9,120 nucleotides of DNA, from assembly GCA_021823425.1 (NCBI GenBank), contig JAKANX010000037.1, positions 1 through 9,120 of the forward strand, given 5' to 3'. This DNA comes from Microcaldota archaeon (GTDB lineage Archaea; Micrarchaeota; Micrarchaeia; Anstonellales; Bilamarchaeaceae). Position 1 is the stretch's first letter. Each line of letters starts with the position of its first letter. Below the pieces are notes generated by a model. The model saw only the letters and a program-made list of their open reading frames with translations, ran no database searches and had not been told where the DNA came from. Below are positions 1 to 6,837 of this stretch, piece after piece. The position numbers and the translations under genes are program-made.

Positions 1-1
1 A

Positions 2-883
2 ACCGAGGAGGGCATAACGCAGCTCACCTCCGAGATGCTGCGCACGGGCGCATGGAAAGGAAAATCTTTCAAGGAATACGACGTAACGGTCCCTGCTAAA
101 AACGCGCAGATGGGAAAAATCCACCCTATCACCCATGCGATGGAGCGCATGCGCCGCATATTCGCGGAAATGGGGTTTGAGGAAATGGAAGGCGGCTACG
201 TGGAAAGCTCGTTCTGGAACTTCGACGCGCTCTTCCAGCCGCAGGACCACCCCGCCCGCGAGCTTGCGGACACATTCTATTTGGAGGGCGAGGAGCCGCT
301 CCCGGACAAGAAATTAGTGGAAAAAGTGAAGGACGCGCATGAGAAGGGCTGGGGCTACTCTTGGAAGGAGGCTGACGCCCAGAAGCGGGTCTTGCGCACG
401 CACACCACGGCGCTCAGCGCGCGCACGCTCGCCAACATGAAGAACACGCCGAAGAAATATTTCGCAGTAGGGCGAGTGTTCAGGAACGAGGCGACCGATT
501 TCAAGCACCTCGCCGAATTCCACCAGGTAGAGGGGATACTCGCATGGGAAGGAGCCACGTTCCGCGACCTGCTGGGGATGCTCCGCGAATTCTACGCGAA
601 GCTCGGGTTCAAGAAGATAAGGTTCAGGCCTAGCTACTTCCCTTACACCGAGCCCAGCCTGGAGATAGAGGTGTATTTCGAGGAGCGCAAGCAGTGGATA
701 GAGCTAGGAGGCGCGGGAATAATGCGCCCCGAAGTTTCCTACCCGCTCGCAAACGCGTATCCAGTTCTCGCATGGGGCCTGAGCCTGGAGCGGCCGCTCA
801 TGATGCTCATGGGGCTTTCCGACATTCGCACTTTCTACAAGAACGACCTTTCGTGGCTCAAGCAGGCCAAGGTCAAGCTCTGA
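2..883 (+). CDS. pheS: Phenylalanine--tRNA ligase alpha subunit, C-terminal part (5' end outside window)
   Basis: This is the catalytic subunit of the tetrameric cytoplasmic enzyme that charges tRNA-Phe with phenylalanine. The frame is open to the left edge, so the ATG at 35 is internal; about 293 residues are visible, the class II catalytic core. Motif 1 starts near nt 120 (HPITHAMERMRRIF). The phenylalanine-site signature NFDALFQPQDHPAR is near nt 220. Motif 2 (FAVGRVFRNEATDFKHLAEF) is near nt 465-525, and a motif 3-like segment (GLSLERPLMMLMGLSDIR) is near nt 778-831. The C-terminus ends just after motif 3, as is normal for archaeal PheS. The missing part should be the N-terminal tRNA-binding and linker region. 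The next gene starts 21 nt downstream on the same strand, so co-transcription is likely. I see no truncation apart from the window edge. Confidence 0.97.
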   Translation, partial: TEEGITQLTSEMLRTGAWKGKSFKEYDVTVPAKNAQMGKIHPITHAMERMRRIFAEMGFEEMEGGYVESSFWNFDALFQPQDHPARELADTFYLEGEEPLPDKKLVEKVKDAHEKGWGYSWKEADAQKRVLRTHTTALSARTLANMKNTPKKYFAVGRVFRNEATDFKHLAEFHQVEGILAWEGATFRDLLGMLREFYAKLGFKKIRFRPSYFPYTEPSLEIEVYFEERKQWIELGGAGIMRPEVSYPLANAYPVLAWGLSLERPLMMLMGLSDIRTFYKNDLSWLKQAKVKL

Positions 884-904
884 AACAGAGGAAAAGGTAG
901 CCGG

Positions 905-2779
905 ATGGATTTGAAACAAGGCGCGCTCGCGCTACTCGCAATAGGTTTGCTCGTCCTCATAGTGGTCGCGCTAATCCCGGAGCAGGCGCCCGCCGCCCCC
1001 CAGGCCGTGAACGGGACTTCCCGCCTCCTGGAATTCGGAAGGGCCGGGGATTACGGGTACGCGACGTTCGCGTACAACGGCTCTGGCAGCGTCACGCTCA
1101 TTTCGCTTTCCGAGCCGCCCAAGACCCAAATCGTCGTATTGAAGCAGGATTACCTGAACACCGAGCGCTATTCCTATTTCATGGACGCGCTCCGCGCGCT
1201 TGAGAAGAAGGGATTTTCCATCAGCGAAGTGGATTCGCTCGCAAGCCCGAACAATTCCATAATCATAATCCCCTCGGGAGCCATGCCCTCCGAAATTCTG
1301 GAAAGGCTGGACAACCTCACCGCCTCGAATCGGGTAATCTATATAGGGAAGCGCGACCTCGTTTATTCGGGCAACCTAGTTCAGGAGGACTGGAGCGCTA
1401 ACCTTTCCAACGCAACCTCCGGCAACCTCATAATAATTGAAAAGACGCTGGACGAATTCTATTCCGAGCGCAATTACACCCTGCTGGACTCGATAGCGGG
1501 GAACTCGTGGGCAGAGGAGGAAAGCCAGCCCTTCCCATACTCGGGCTCGGGGAAAATGACCGTCTTCATTCCGCTGCGCAACGGAAGCTGGATGCGCATG
1601 CTGCCTCTTTCCGATTCCCAATACCTTCCCCGCTCCCCTGTTTCCATAACAGGGAACAGCGAAATCTTCCCGGGGCAGAGGTCCCAGCTCACCATCGGGC
1701 TCAACTATTCAAACGGCACGGTTTCATATTCGCTGGAGAAGGGCGGCGCAATCCTCCAGCAGGGCGACCTGGACCGCGTGCGCGGAGAGGAGGCGTTCTT
1801 CCTCCAGCTCGCGCCCAACGATACCGGGGACTACCTGGTGCGGATTTACGACCACAGCGGAACAATCGGCGCGCAGCGCCTGCACGTGAAGGACCTCAAC
1901 GTCTCGCTCTCTTCCGCCTACGGGAACTCCTACGAGTTCAACGTCCTTTTGGACGGGCAGCCCGTTGATGGCGAAGACGCGAGCGTCGGATTAAACCACT
2001 CCATCAATTCAGTAAATGCGACCGTGCGCAACGGCAAGCTCGTCGTTAGCGCGAACCTGAGGCAGGGGGAGAACATATTCTTAGTCTCGCTCATGGGCCA
2101 GCAGGAGCAGGTGCATTACAGCAACAGCCAGGAGAACATACTCATTTTCTACGCGAAATACCTCATCCCCGGCCTCGCGCTGATTGCCCTGTTTTACATA
2201 GCGATGCGGCTGAACAGGCGCCCGGTGTACAGGATACACGTCCCCGAGAGCGCGCCGGGCAAGAACACCGAGGTGCGCCTTTCGGCAAAGGAGGTGCTCG
2301 GCTCCATAGACGACGTTGAAAGTCGCTTCGGCTGGAAATCCGTCCCGCTCTACGCAAAAGAGGTCGCCCTTGGCCTCAAGAAGCTCGCAGGAGGGATGGA
2401 GGTGAACGAGGGCAACGTTGAGGCGCTCATGAAGAAGATGGAGGAAAAGGGGCTCGTTTCCAGCCACCTCGGCCTGTACGGCCTATCGCGCTGGGGCGGG
2501 CCCGAGGAGCGCGCCCTCAAGCGCATAATAAGGGACAAGCTCGTCGCGAACGGAGTGGATTTCGAGGAGGGCGAGCACGGCTTCGACTGCGGGGAAAAGC
2601 TCCTGCTCACCGCTCCGGTGGACAGCGAAAAGGAATCCATAATCGTCTTCGAGGGAAGGGAGGAGCGCCGGGCGTACCTGCAGGCCCTAGAGGACCGCAA
2701 AAGGGCGAAAATGGAGCTCAAGGTGCGCAACGGCCTCGTGCGCCTTGCGACCATAGACGAGCTGGATGAGCTCATATGA
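905..2779 (+). CDS. Two-TM, sequon-rich surface protein with a cytoplasmic C-terminal domain
   Basis: I do not recognise this 624-residue protein as a named family. The N-terminus has a hydrophobic signal-anchor (about residues 7-25). A long predicted extracellular part follows with 14 N-X-S/T sequons by my count. Around residues 75-145 the pattern looks alpha/beta (strand QIVVLK, helix, strand SIIIIPSG, strand RVIYIG). Around 245-410 it looks like one or two Ig-like beta domains (for example LAPNDTGDYLVRIYD). A second membrane segment (about 418-436, YLIPGLALIALFYIAM) is followed by basic NRR, then about 185 charged residues predicted to be cytoplasmic. That tail contains helix-rich sequence resembling a winged helix (EVNEGNVEALMKKMEEKGL) and an alpha/beta C-terminus. 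The ATG at 905 lies about 13 nt after a GAGG. Its stop overlaps the next start (ATGA), so the two are probably translationally coupled and may act together at the cell surface. Function unknown. Confidence 0.9.
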   Translation: MDLKQGALALLAIGLLVLIVVALIPEQAPAAPQAVNGTSRLLEFGRAGDYGYATFAYNGSGSVTLISLSEPPKTQIVVLKQDYLNTERYSYFMDALRALEKKGFSISEVDSLASPNNSIIIIPSGAMPSEILERLDNLTASNRVIYIGKRDLVYSGNLVQEDWSANLSNATSGNLIIIEKTLDEFYSERNYTLLDSIAGNSWAEEESQPFPYSGSGKMTVFIPLRNGSWMRMLPLSDSQYLPRSPVSITGNSEIFPGQRSQLTIGLNYSNGTVSYSLEKGGAILQQGDLDRVRGEEAFFLQLAPNDTGDYLVRIYDHSGTIGAQRLHVKDLNVSLSSAYGNSYEFNVLLDGQPVDGEDASVGLNHSINSVNATVRNGKLVVSANLRQGENIFLVSLMGQQEQVHYSNSQENILIFYAKYLIPGLALIALFYIAMRLNRRPVYRIHVPESAPGKNTEVRLSAKEVLGSIDDVESRFGWKSVPLYAKEVALGLKKLAGGMEVNEGNVEALMKKMEEKGLVSSHLGLYGLSRWGGPEERALKRIIRDKLVANGVDFEEGEHGFDCGEKLLLTAPVDSEKESIIVFEGREERRAYLQALEDRKRAKMELKVRNGLVRLATIDELDELI

Positions 2780-3975
2780 GGGCAATTGCACTCCTGATTC
2801 TGCTTGCAGCATGCTCGTTTGCGTATGTGCAGCCCCCTTTTTCCAACGTGAGCGAGCACAACGACGCGCTCGCGCCGTTCCTGCTCAATTCAACGTGCCT
2901 GGACGACAATGCGACGCGCACGCCGACCTATGACAATCCCATTTCCTGCGCGGAAATGGAGCTTCTAACCGCCTACCCTTCCGTGGACAGGAGGATTTCA
3001 GGCGAGCAGGACGCTTCCCTGCTCTGGAGGTACGCTTACGGCGCAGAGCATTACATGGAGCGCACCGTCGACACAGGAGAGTGCCTCAACACATACCAGG
3101 AATTCCTGCACAACGTTACGCCCATTGCCAACACGACCTTGCTCGCGGTCAGGAATTACACATTCTCGCTGGATTCGAACCCCGCGTACGTGCCCGCAGC
3201 CGCGCTCGCGCCAGCAATAGGGCAAAACGCCACCTTCCGCCTGGAAGGCGCGCTCGTTTTCGCATACATGCGCGTTTCCACCGTGGGGACTTACTACTGC
3301 AACCAGGAGAACGTGTGCACGTGCGTCTACAACGTCTACGTGGATTACGTGAACTTCACCCGCGATTTCAGGCAGAACCTCACTTACGATGTGGAGGGCG
3401 GCGCGGTTCCCCATTTCCTCGCGACCCCGGCCCTTGCAGAGCAGTGGGCCCGGAATAATCTTTTCGGTGATTTGGCCTTTTCAAACCGCGAATTCTACTT
3501 CGCGAACCTCACCCTTGATAATGCGACCTTGGGCACCGCCCGGATGCGCTCGTTCAACATAACGAACGGCTCTTCGGGCGCATGGGGCATAATTTCCAGC
3601 CCTGAAACCAATTCAACCAACCTAGACGTGGTGCAAACGCGCACCACGCGCTTCGTCCCTGCCACAGTGGACGATTCCGGAAAGGCGTTCAACTACGTTT
3701 ACTCTTTCTCCTCCTCGTATTCCGGCACAGGCACGCACAACCTCACCCTCAGCTTCGGGGACGAGTTCGGCAACAACTTCTCGCGCAATTTCACGATAGC
3801 GAGCAGGCTGCTCACATTCTCCAATTCCACGGGCGAGGACGGCTCCACGAACATTTCGGACCGCTCGGTTTACAGGCCTTCTGCTCCTCCGATTGAAATG
3901 TCCTTTTCCCCCATGGCTCCCGGAATAGGGGTGCTCGGAGCCCTGATATTGCTTTTCCTGCTGTTCAGGAAGTAG
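2776..3975 (+). CDS. Secreted, C-terminally anchored, heavily sequon-bearing surface protein
   Basis: This 399-residue protein of unknown function is seen only as a cell-surface protein. It starts with a signal peptide (about residues 1-17). LAAC at 10-13 resembles a lipobox, so lipidation at Cys13 is an alternative to plain cleavage. It ends with a hydrophobic segment (about 383-397) and FRK, a typical C-terminal membrane anchor. Between them are 19 N-X-S/T sequons by my count, an extreme density for about 365 residues, suggesting dense N-glycosylation. Six further cysteines (41, 58, 103, 175, 181, 183) could form three disulfides; the last three are clustered. The ATG overlaps the stop of the preceding gene (ATGA), implying coupled translation with the two-TM protein. 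The 3' end overlaps the convergent gene on the other strand by 11 bp. Confidence 0.9.
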   Translation: MRAIALLILLAACSFAYVQPPFSNVSEHNDALAPFLLNSTCLDDNATRTPTYDNPISCAEMELLTAYPSVDRRISGEQDASLLWRYAYGAEHYMERTVDTGECLNTYQEFLHNVTPIANTTLLAVRNYTFSLDSNPAYVPAAALAPAIGQNATFRLEGALVFAYMRVSTVGTYYCNQENVCTCVYNVYVDYVNFTRDFRQNLTYDVEGGAVPHFLATPALAEQWARNNLFGDLAFSNREFYFANLTLDNATLGTARMRSFNITNGSSGAWGIISSPETNSTNLDVVQTRTTRFVPATVDDSGKAFNYVYSFSSSYSGTGTHNLTLSFGDEFGNNFSRNFTIASRLLTFSNSTGEDGSTNISDRSVYRPSAPPIEMSFSPMAPGIGVLGALILLFLLFRK

Positions 3976-4498
3976 GGTAATTCTCGCGGCCCCCGCTCAC
4001 CATGCTTCCTTCATAGATGAATTCGTTCGCGAGCCTGCCTTCCTGAACGACCGAATTGCCCTCTACGGTGCTTCCCTTTATGGAGCTGTCGCTCACTAGG
4101 CATCCCTGCTGGATTTCGCTCGCGAAAATTCTGCTCCTTCCAAGTATCGCGGTCCCGCCCGCAATCGTGCTCCGTTTGTCCACGCTCGCGGTAATCTCAA
4201 CGAATCCGCCCCGCGAGCCCTCGGGGTTCATGTGGTAGTAGCCGAGCCTGCGCCCGCCCTCCACCTCCGCCCATACCAGCCTTCCGCCTGAAACGGCCTC
4301 CATAGCGTTCTCAGAAATCCTGTTGGCCTTGAGCCCGGAATAGGGGGTGCCCTCGGTAATCCTCTTCAATTCGGCTTCCGGCGCCTTCCTGATGAAGGGA
4401 ACGACGGAATCCAGCTTGATTCCGAATTTTCCGAACCCGTTGGGGCGCACTGCTTCAATTTCCCGGAATACCGCGACCGTGTGAATCTGTTTTGACAT
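3965..4498 (-). CDS. Beta-helix-like protein, unknown function
   Basis: This soluble protein has 177 residues from the ATG at 4498. I do not recognise a family for the N-terminal 110 residues, which mix helices and strands. From about residue 115 to the end the sequence is a run of short turns with regularly spaced small and hydrophobic residues (STIAGGTAILGRSRIFASEI, GCLVSDSSIKGSTVEGNSVV). This is the look of a left-handed parallel beta-helix of the hexapeptide type. Such folds occur in acyltransferases and structural proteins, but I see no catalytic His or other activity motif I can trust. A longer frame to 4525 (nine more residues) exists. I prefer 4498 because a TATA-like box sits about 31 nt upstream. 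The stop lies inside the end of the convergent surface-protein gene (11-bp tail-to-tail overlap). Confidence 0.75.
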   Translation of the reverse strand: MSKQIHTVAVFREIEAVRPNGFGKFGIKLDSVVPFIRKAPEAELKRITEGTPYSGLKANRISENAMEAVSGGRLVWAEVEGGRRLGYYHMNPEGSRGGFVEITASVDKRSTIAGGTAILGRSRIFASEIQQGCLVSDSSIKGSTVEGNSVVQEGRLANEFIYEGSMVSGGRENYPTS

Positions 4499-4524
4499 GC
4501 TTAACAACAGATTTAAGCGGCGCA

Positions 4525-4533
4525 AGATTTAAG
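4525..4533 (-). promoter_or_regulatory. TATA-like box for the beta-helix-like gene, repeated
   Basis: On the - strand CTTAAATCT is present at 4533-4525 and again, identically, at 4517-4509. The distal copy is centred about 31 nt upstream of the ATG at 4498, the position of an archaeal TATA box with a very short leader. The proximal copy is too close to act as TATA for the same start. It may be a second binding site or chance. Confidence 0.45.
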
Positions 4534-4542
4534 GGATTTGCG

Positions 4543-4866
4543 CTAGCGTGCGATGCACAGGTTTTTAGTGCGGTCGCAGGCGTAAGCCGCGTACGTGGCG
4601 CATTCGGGAGGGTTCGGCTTGTTTATGAAACCGTTGCACTGGGCCAGCTTGTTTCCCATAGAGTCAACGTACGAAATTCCCACGTCCGGAAGCGAGGCGA
4701 TTTCGTAAACCCCCCGCTCGCACTGGTACAGCTTCACCGAAGGCTCGCCCGGGCTGCAGAATTTCGCCATCACCGCGGAAGGGTTGTTAGCCTGCAGGAA
4801 TACGATTAGAGCCGCACCGGCCAAGATTACAACTACTATTACTCCTATGAGTGCCCGGTTGTCCAT
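4543..4866 (-). CDS. Small membrane-anchored protein with a six-cysteine ectodomain
   Basis: This 107-residue protein has one N-terminal membrane segment (about residues 6-25, LIGVIVVVILAGAALIVFL) and a roughly 80-residue domain predicted outside the cell. That domain has six cysteines in KFC, YQC, AQC, PEC, YAC and NLC contexts, enough for three disulfides. No enzymatic motif is visible and I do not recognise the family. The ATG at 4866 is preceded by GGTGG at 5-nt spacing on the - strand. An in-frame GTG at 4875 would add three residues and would suit a leaderless transcript from the TATA-like box near 4902, so the start is not fully settled. It is followed 44 nt later by the beta-helix-like gene on the same strand, which has its own TATA-like box. 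Confidence 0.7.
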   Translation of the reverse strand: MDNRALIGVIVVVILAGAALIVFLQANNPSAVMAKFCSPGEPSVKLYQCERGVYEIASLPDVGISYVDSMGNKLAQCNGFINKPNPPECATYAAYACDRTKNLCIAR

Positions 4867-4898
4867 TCTTACCACCGGGCTTACTGCGCATTTCCTTG

Positions 4899-4906
4899 TA
4901 TAAAAA
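4899..4906 (-). promoter_or_regulatory. TATA-like box for the six-cysteine protein gene
   Basis: On the - strand TTTTTATA is centred about 36 nt upstream of the ATG at 4866 and about 27 nt upstream of the in-frame GTG at 4875. Archaeal TATA boxes lie about 26 nt before the transcription start, so the transcript should begin close to 4876. Confidence 0.5.
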
Positions 4907-4932
4907 CCCTGCGGGATGTAAATTGGGAAAAA

Positions 4933-4944
4933 GAGCGCTAGGGG
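4933..4944. repeat. 12-bp copy of the tRNA-Ser 3' end (candidate distal attachment site)
   Basis: GAGCGCTAGGGG at 4933-4944 is identical to 7281-7292, which spans the discriminator base, the 3' acceptor strand and the start of the T-arm of the tRNA-Ser gene. Both copies have the same orientation. On the - strand the 4933 copy runs straight into CTCTTTTT, which looks like an original tRNA terminator. This is the expected remnant when an element integrates at a tRNA 3' end and supplies a new one. Confidence 0.6.
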
Positions 4945-4980
4945 TTGTCTTGCTTAGACGGAGCAGAAAGGGCGTTTTTG

Positions 4981-5045
4981 GGCATCCGCCAACCATTTTA
5001 GCTAAAACGGCAAGGGCGTGCGCCCCCTGTGGGAGCGCTCCCACA
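4981..5045. repeat. Cluster of palindromes in the gap downstream of the dihydroorotase-like gene
   Basis: The non-coding stretch between the amidohydrolase stop (5128) and the small secreted-protein gene holds several inverted repeats in a row. They are GGC-ATCC-GCC at 4981-4990, TTTTAGCTAAAA at 4996-5007, GGGCG-TG-CGCCC at 5014-5025 and a perfect 18-bp palindrome (TGTGGGAGCGCTCCCACA) at 5028-5045. They could terminate the amidohydrolase transcript, form a structured RNA or mark an element end. No tRNA or protein gene is convincing here. Confidence 0.5.
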
Positions 5046-5127
5046 CTATCTTATATGTTCGCCTCGCTGCCAGATCGAAAGCGGGAAATTTCGGATAAAG
5101 AACCCGTTCCAGTCTTCGTACGGCTCT

Positions 5128-6366
5128 CTACTCAAGATGGTATGCGACCTTGCCCTTGTAGATCGTCTTCACGACCCGACCCTTCAGCCTCATTCCTTCG
5201 AAGGGGGTGCACTTGCACTTGGTGTAGAATTTGCTTCCGTTGACTTTCCAGGCCTTCTTGAGGTTCACCAAAGTCACATTAGCTACATATCCTTCCGCGA
5301 TTTTCCCGTATCCAGAGAGGCCCATAATCTTGGCCGGATTCTCAGAAAACCTCTGGGCTATCCACTCTAGGGAAACACGCCCTTTCGAGTAGGCGTCCAG
5401 GAAGAGCGCGAGCGCGGTTTCCATCCCAGGGAAGCCGTGCGCCCACAGGTTTCTCGTCTTGGAATAGAGGAAGAGCGACAGGCTGGTATTGATCGCCGGG
5501 AATCGCTTAGCATCCTTTTTTTCCACATCATAATAGTGGACCGCATGGTCAGTTGCCAGCGCATCTATTTTATCCAGCGATTTCCACATGCCTATTACTT
5601 CCTTCCTGCTTCTTAGAGCAGGGTGCCCGAGCTCATCGTCCTCCGGCTTCACTATTGCTGCGTCTTCCCTGCTCGTGAAAAGGTATTGCGGCGCAGTATC
5701 CACAGTGGCCAGCTCCCAGCTTTTCGCGATTTCCACTTCTTTGACTGTGCTAGTATGGAGGAAGTGTATCTTTCGGTTCGCGATCCTCGCGAGTTCCACT
5801 GCCTTCCTGATGCCTTCAAGGCTGCTTTCCACAGTGTCGCCTGCTTGCGCATGGATCAGCACTGGCTTTTCTTTGGGGAACATCTGCATGTGCTTCAGCG
5901 CGGCCTTGTGGCTTACTGCGAGCGGCCCGAGGTCTTTATCCAAGAATATCTTGATGCTTTCAGGATTCGCCTTCCTCACTTCTTCGAAATTGTGCTCAGT
6001 TGCACCGAAATGGAACCTCAGTTCGCAAAGGGCTTTTTTGGCGAGCGTCTTCTTGGCCTCGTACGCCTTTTTCGTGTCGGTGATGTTCGGGGCATTGTTC
6101 GGCATGTCGTACATCAAAGTGTAGCCGCCTGCTAGCGCAGCCTTGCTCGAGTCCACGAACGTCTCTTCAGGTCCGCGCCCCTGCTCCCACAGGTGCGTGT
6201 GTATCTCGATGAGTCCCGGCAGCGCGACAAGGCCGTCGGCCATTATCACTTCCTCGCCGTCGATGTCGATCCTGTTCGCAATCTTCGCTATCCGGTCCTT
6301 CTCAATGAGGATGTCGCATTTTCTGAACTTCCCGCCCACGTAAGCGACAGCCCCTTTGATTAGCAT
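5128..6366 (-). CDS. pyrC: Dihydroorotase-family amidohydrolase (class I PyrC-like)
   Basis: At 412 residues it has the usual class I dihydroorotase length. The enzyme closes carbamoyl-aspartate to dihydroorotate, step three of pyrimidine synthesis, in the cytoplasm. Metal ligands are in place: His56 and His58 (IEIHTHLW), a candidate carboxylated Lys139 (SIKIFL), His172 (LIHAQ), His201 or His204 (IHFLHTST) and Asp273 (ATDHAVH). Other family signatures are DMPNNAP (87-93), FPGMETALAL and the C-terminal TPFEGMRLKGRV. One oddity is clear. The substrate-binding Arg of HxHxR is Trp60, and the usual NPPLR is GHPALR, so the substrate may differ from dihydroorotate (hydantoinase- or allantoinase-like activity is possible). 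It starts at ATG 6366 with a TATA box about 29 nt upstream. It is divergent from the ArsR gene, sharing a 105-bp control region with repeated operator-like elements. Base composition is lower in G+C than the flanking housekeeping genes. Confidence 0.88.
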   Translation of the reverse strand: MLIKGAVAYVGGKFRKCDILIEKDRIAKIANRIDIDGEEVIMADGLVALPGLIEIHTHLWEQGRGPEETFVDSSKAALAGGYTLMYDMPNNAPNITDTKKAYEAKKTLAKKALCELRFHFGATEHNFEEVRKANPESIKIFLDKDLGPLAVSHKAALKHMQMFPKEKPVLIHAQAGDTVESSLEGIRKAVELARIANRKIHFLHTSTVKEVEIAKSWELATVDTAPQYLFTSREDAAIVKPEDDELGHPALRSRKEVIGMWKSLDKIDALATDHAVHYYDVEKKDAKRFPAINTSLSLFLYSKTRNLWAHGFPGMETALALFLDAYSKGRVSLEWIAQRFSENPAKIMGLSGYGKIAEGYVANVTLVNLKKAWKVNGSKFYTKCKCTPFEGMRLKGRVVKTIYKGKVAYHLE

Positions 6367-6390
6367 AGTTTGGAATTTAGGAAAGAGAGA

Positions 6391-6402
6391 TATATAATAT
6401 TA
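6391..6402 (-). promoter_or_regulatory. TATA box of the dihydroorotase-like gene
   Basis: An AT-only block (TATATAATATTA on the + strand) is centred about 29 nt upstream of the ATG at 6366. This predicts a leaderless or nearly leaderless transcript. The operator-like element ATTATCCTAAT (6399-6409) overlaps its upstream edge. Confidence 0.65.
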
Positions 6403-6409
6403 TCCTAAT
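6399..6409. promoter_or_regulatory. Second copy of the operator-like element at the amidohydrolase promoter
   Basis: ATTATCCTAAT matches ATTATTCTAAT at 6453-6463 in 10 of 11 positions, in the same orientation. It overlaps the TATA/BRE region of the divergent amidohydrolase gene, so a protein bound here would block transcription factors. Its left half-site is much weaker than at the arsR copy. Confidence 0.45.
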
Positions 6410-6438
6410 TTTTTTTCACGTTGCACGGTAAATTGTCA

Positions 6439-6450
6439 TATATTTATATT
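6439..6450 (+). promoter_or_regulatory. TATA box of the ArsR-type regulator gene
   Basis: TATATTTATATT is centred about 28 nt upstream of the ATG at 6472. This predicts transcription starting at or just before the start codon, typical of leaderless archaeal mRNAs. No SD is needed or seen. Confidence 0.65.
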
Positions 6451-6463
6451 AGATTATTCTAAT
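6448..6463. promoter_or_regulatory. Inverted-repeat operator candidate (ArsR site)
   Basis: ATTAGA-TTAT-TCTAAT is a perfect 6-bp inverted repeat with a 4-bp spacer. It lies between the TATA box and the predicted transcription start of the ArsR gene. A dimeric winged-helix repressor bound here would block polymerase, so autorepression is the simplest reading. Confidence 0.55.
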
Positions 6464-6471
6464 ACGTGCTT

Positions 6472-6789
6472 ATGAAAGAACTGTATCGAATGCATGCCGA
6501 AATGTGCAAAGTATTCACGAATCCGACTAGAATCGAGATACTGAATCTCTTACGGAAGGGCGAGATGTCTGTCACTGAATTGGTGAAAAAAACTGAATTA
6601 AGCCAGGCCAATATTTCCCAGCACCTATCTATCATGAGATCCAGGGGCATTGTCAGTCCGAAAAGGAGAGGGAAAAATATATACTACAAAATTATGAATA
6701 AGAAGATAATCAAGGCGTTTGACATCATGAGAGGGATTTTGGCCGAAAAACTCATAAATGATAATCGTAAATTCCGGGAAACGCCATGA
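6472..6789 (+). CDS. ArsR-family winged-helix transcriptional regulator
   Basis: This 105-residue dimeric DNA-binding regulator belongs to the ArsR/SmtB type. The N-terminal helix (MHAEMCKVFTNPTRIEILNL) and the helix-turn-helix with recognition helix (SVTELVKKTELSQANISQHL) are typical, followed by the beta-wing (GIVSPKRRGKNIYYKI). The classic metal-binding CxC of arsenic sensors is absent and only one Cys is present near the N-terminus. It probably senses something other than the usual metals, or uses a single thiol. The ATG at 6472 is chosen over the upstream GTG at 6466 because it sits 28 nt after the TATA box. The stop overlaps the ATG of the short relic at 6786 (ATGA). This is the most A+T-rich gene of the window. 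It likely represses itself and the divergent amidohydrolase. Confidence 0.88.
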   Translation: MKELYRMHAEMCKVFTNPTRIEILNLLRKGEMSVTELVKKTELSQANISQHLSIMRSRGIVSPKRRGKNIYYKIMNKKIIKAFDIMRGILAEKLINDNRKFRETP

Positions 6790-6827
6790 AAATAAGGGAA
6801 AGCGGCATGCCTGACGAAGGCATATGA
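6786..6827 (+). pseudogene. 13-codon relic of a SAM-dependent methyltransferase gene start
   Basis: A reading frame starts with ATGA overlap on the ArsR stop and encodes MKIRESGMPDEGI before TGA. From memory of the family, M-K-[IV]-R-E-S-G-M-P-[ED]-E is the conserved N-terminus of a group of archaeal class I methyltransferases, normally followed by YWESFF and a GCGxG SAM-binding loop. None of that follows here. The likely reading is an internal deletion that removed the body of the gene and left its start next to the DsrE-like gene. It could instead be a chance short frame. Confidence 0.45.
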
Positions 6828-6837
6828 GAGGGTACCA

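Noticed and set aside
4851..5243. 130-codon + strand frame over the intergenic region
   Set aside because: It overlaps the starts and ends of - strand genes and the palindrome cluster, its composition is unlike a protein, and it has no SD or TATA at a sensible distance.
5588..6135. Long + strand frames inside the amidohydrolase gene
   Set aside because: The - strand frame carries clear dihydroorotase metal ligands over the same bases, so these are shadows.
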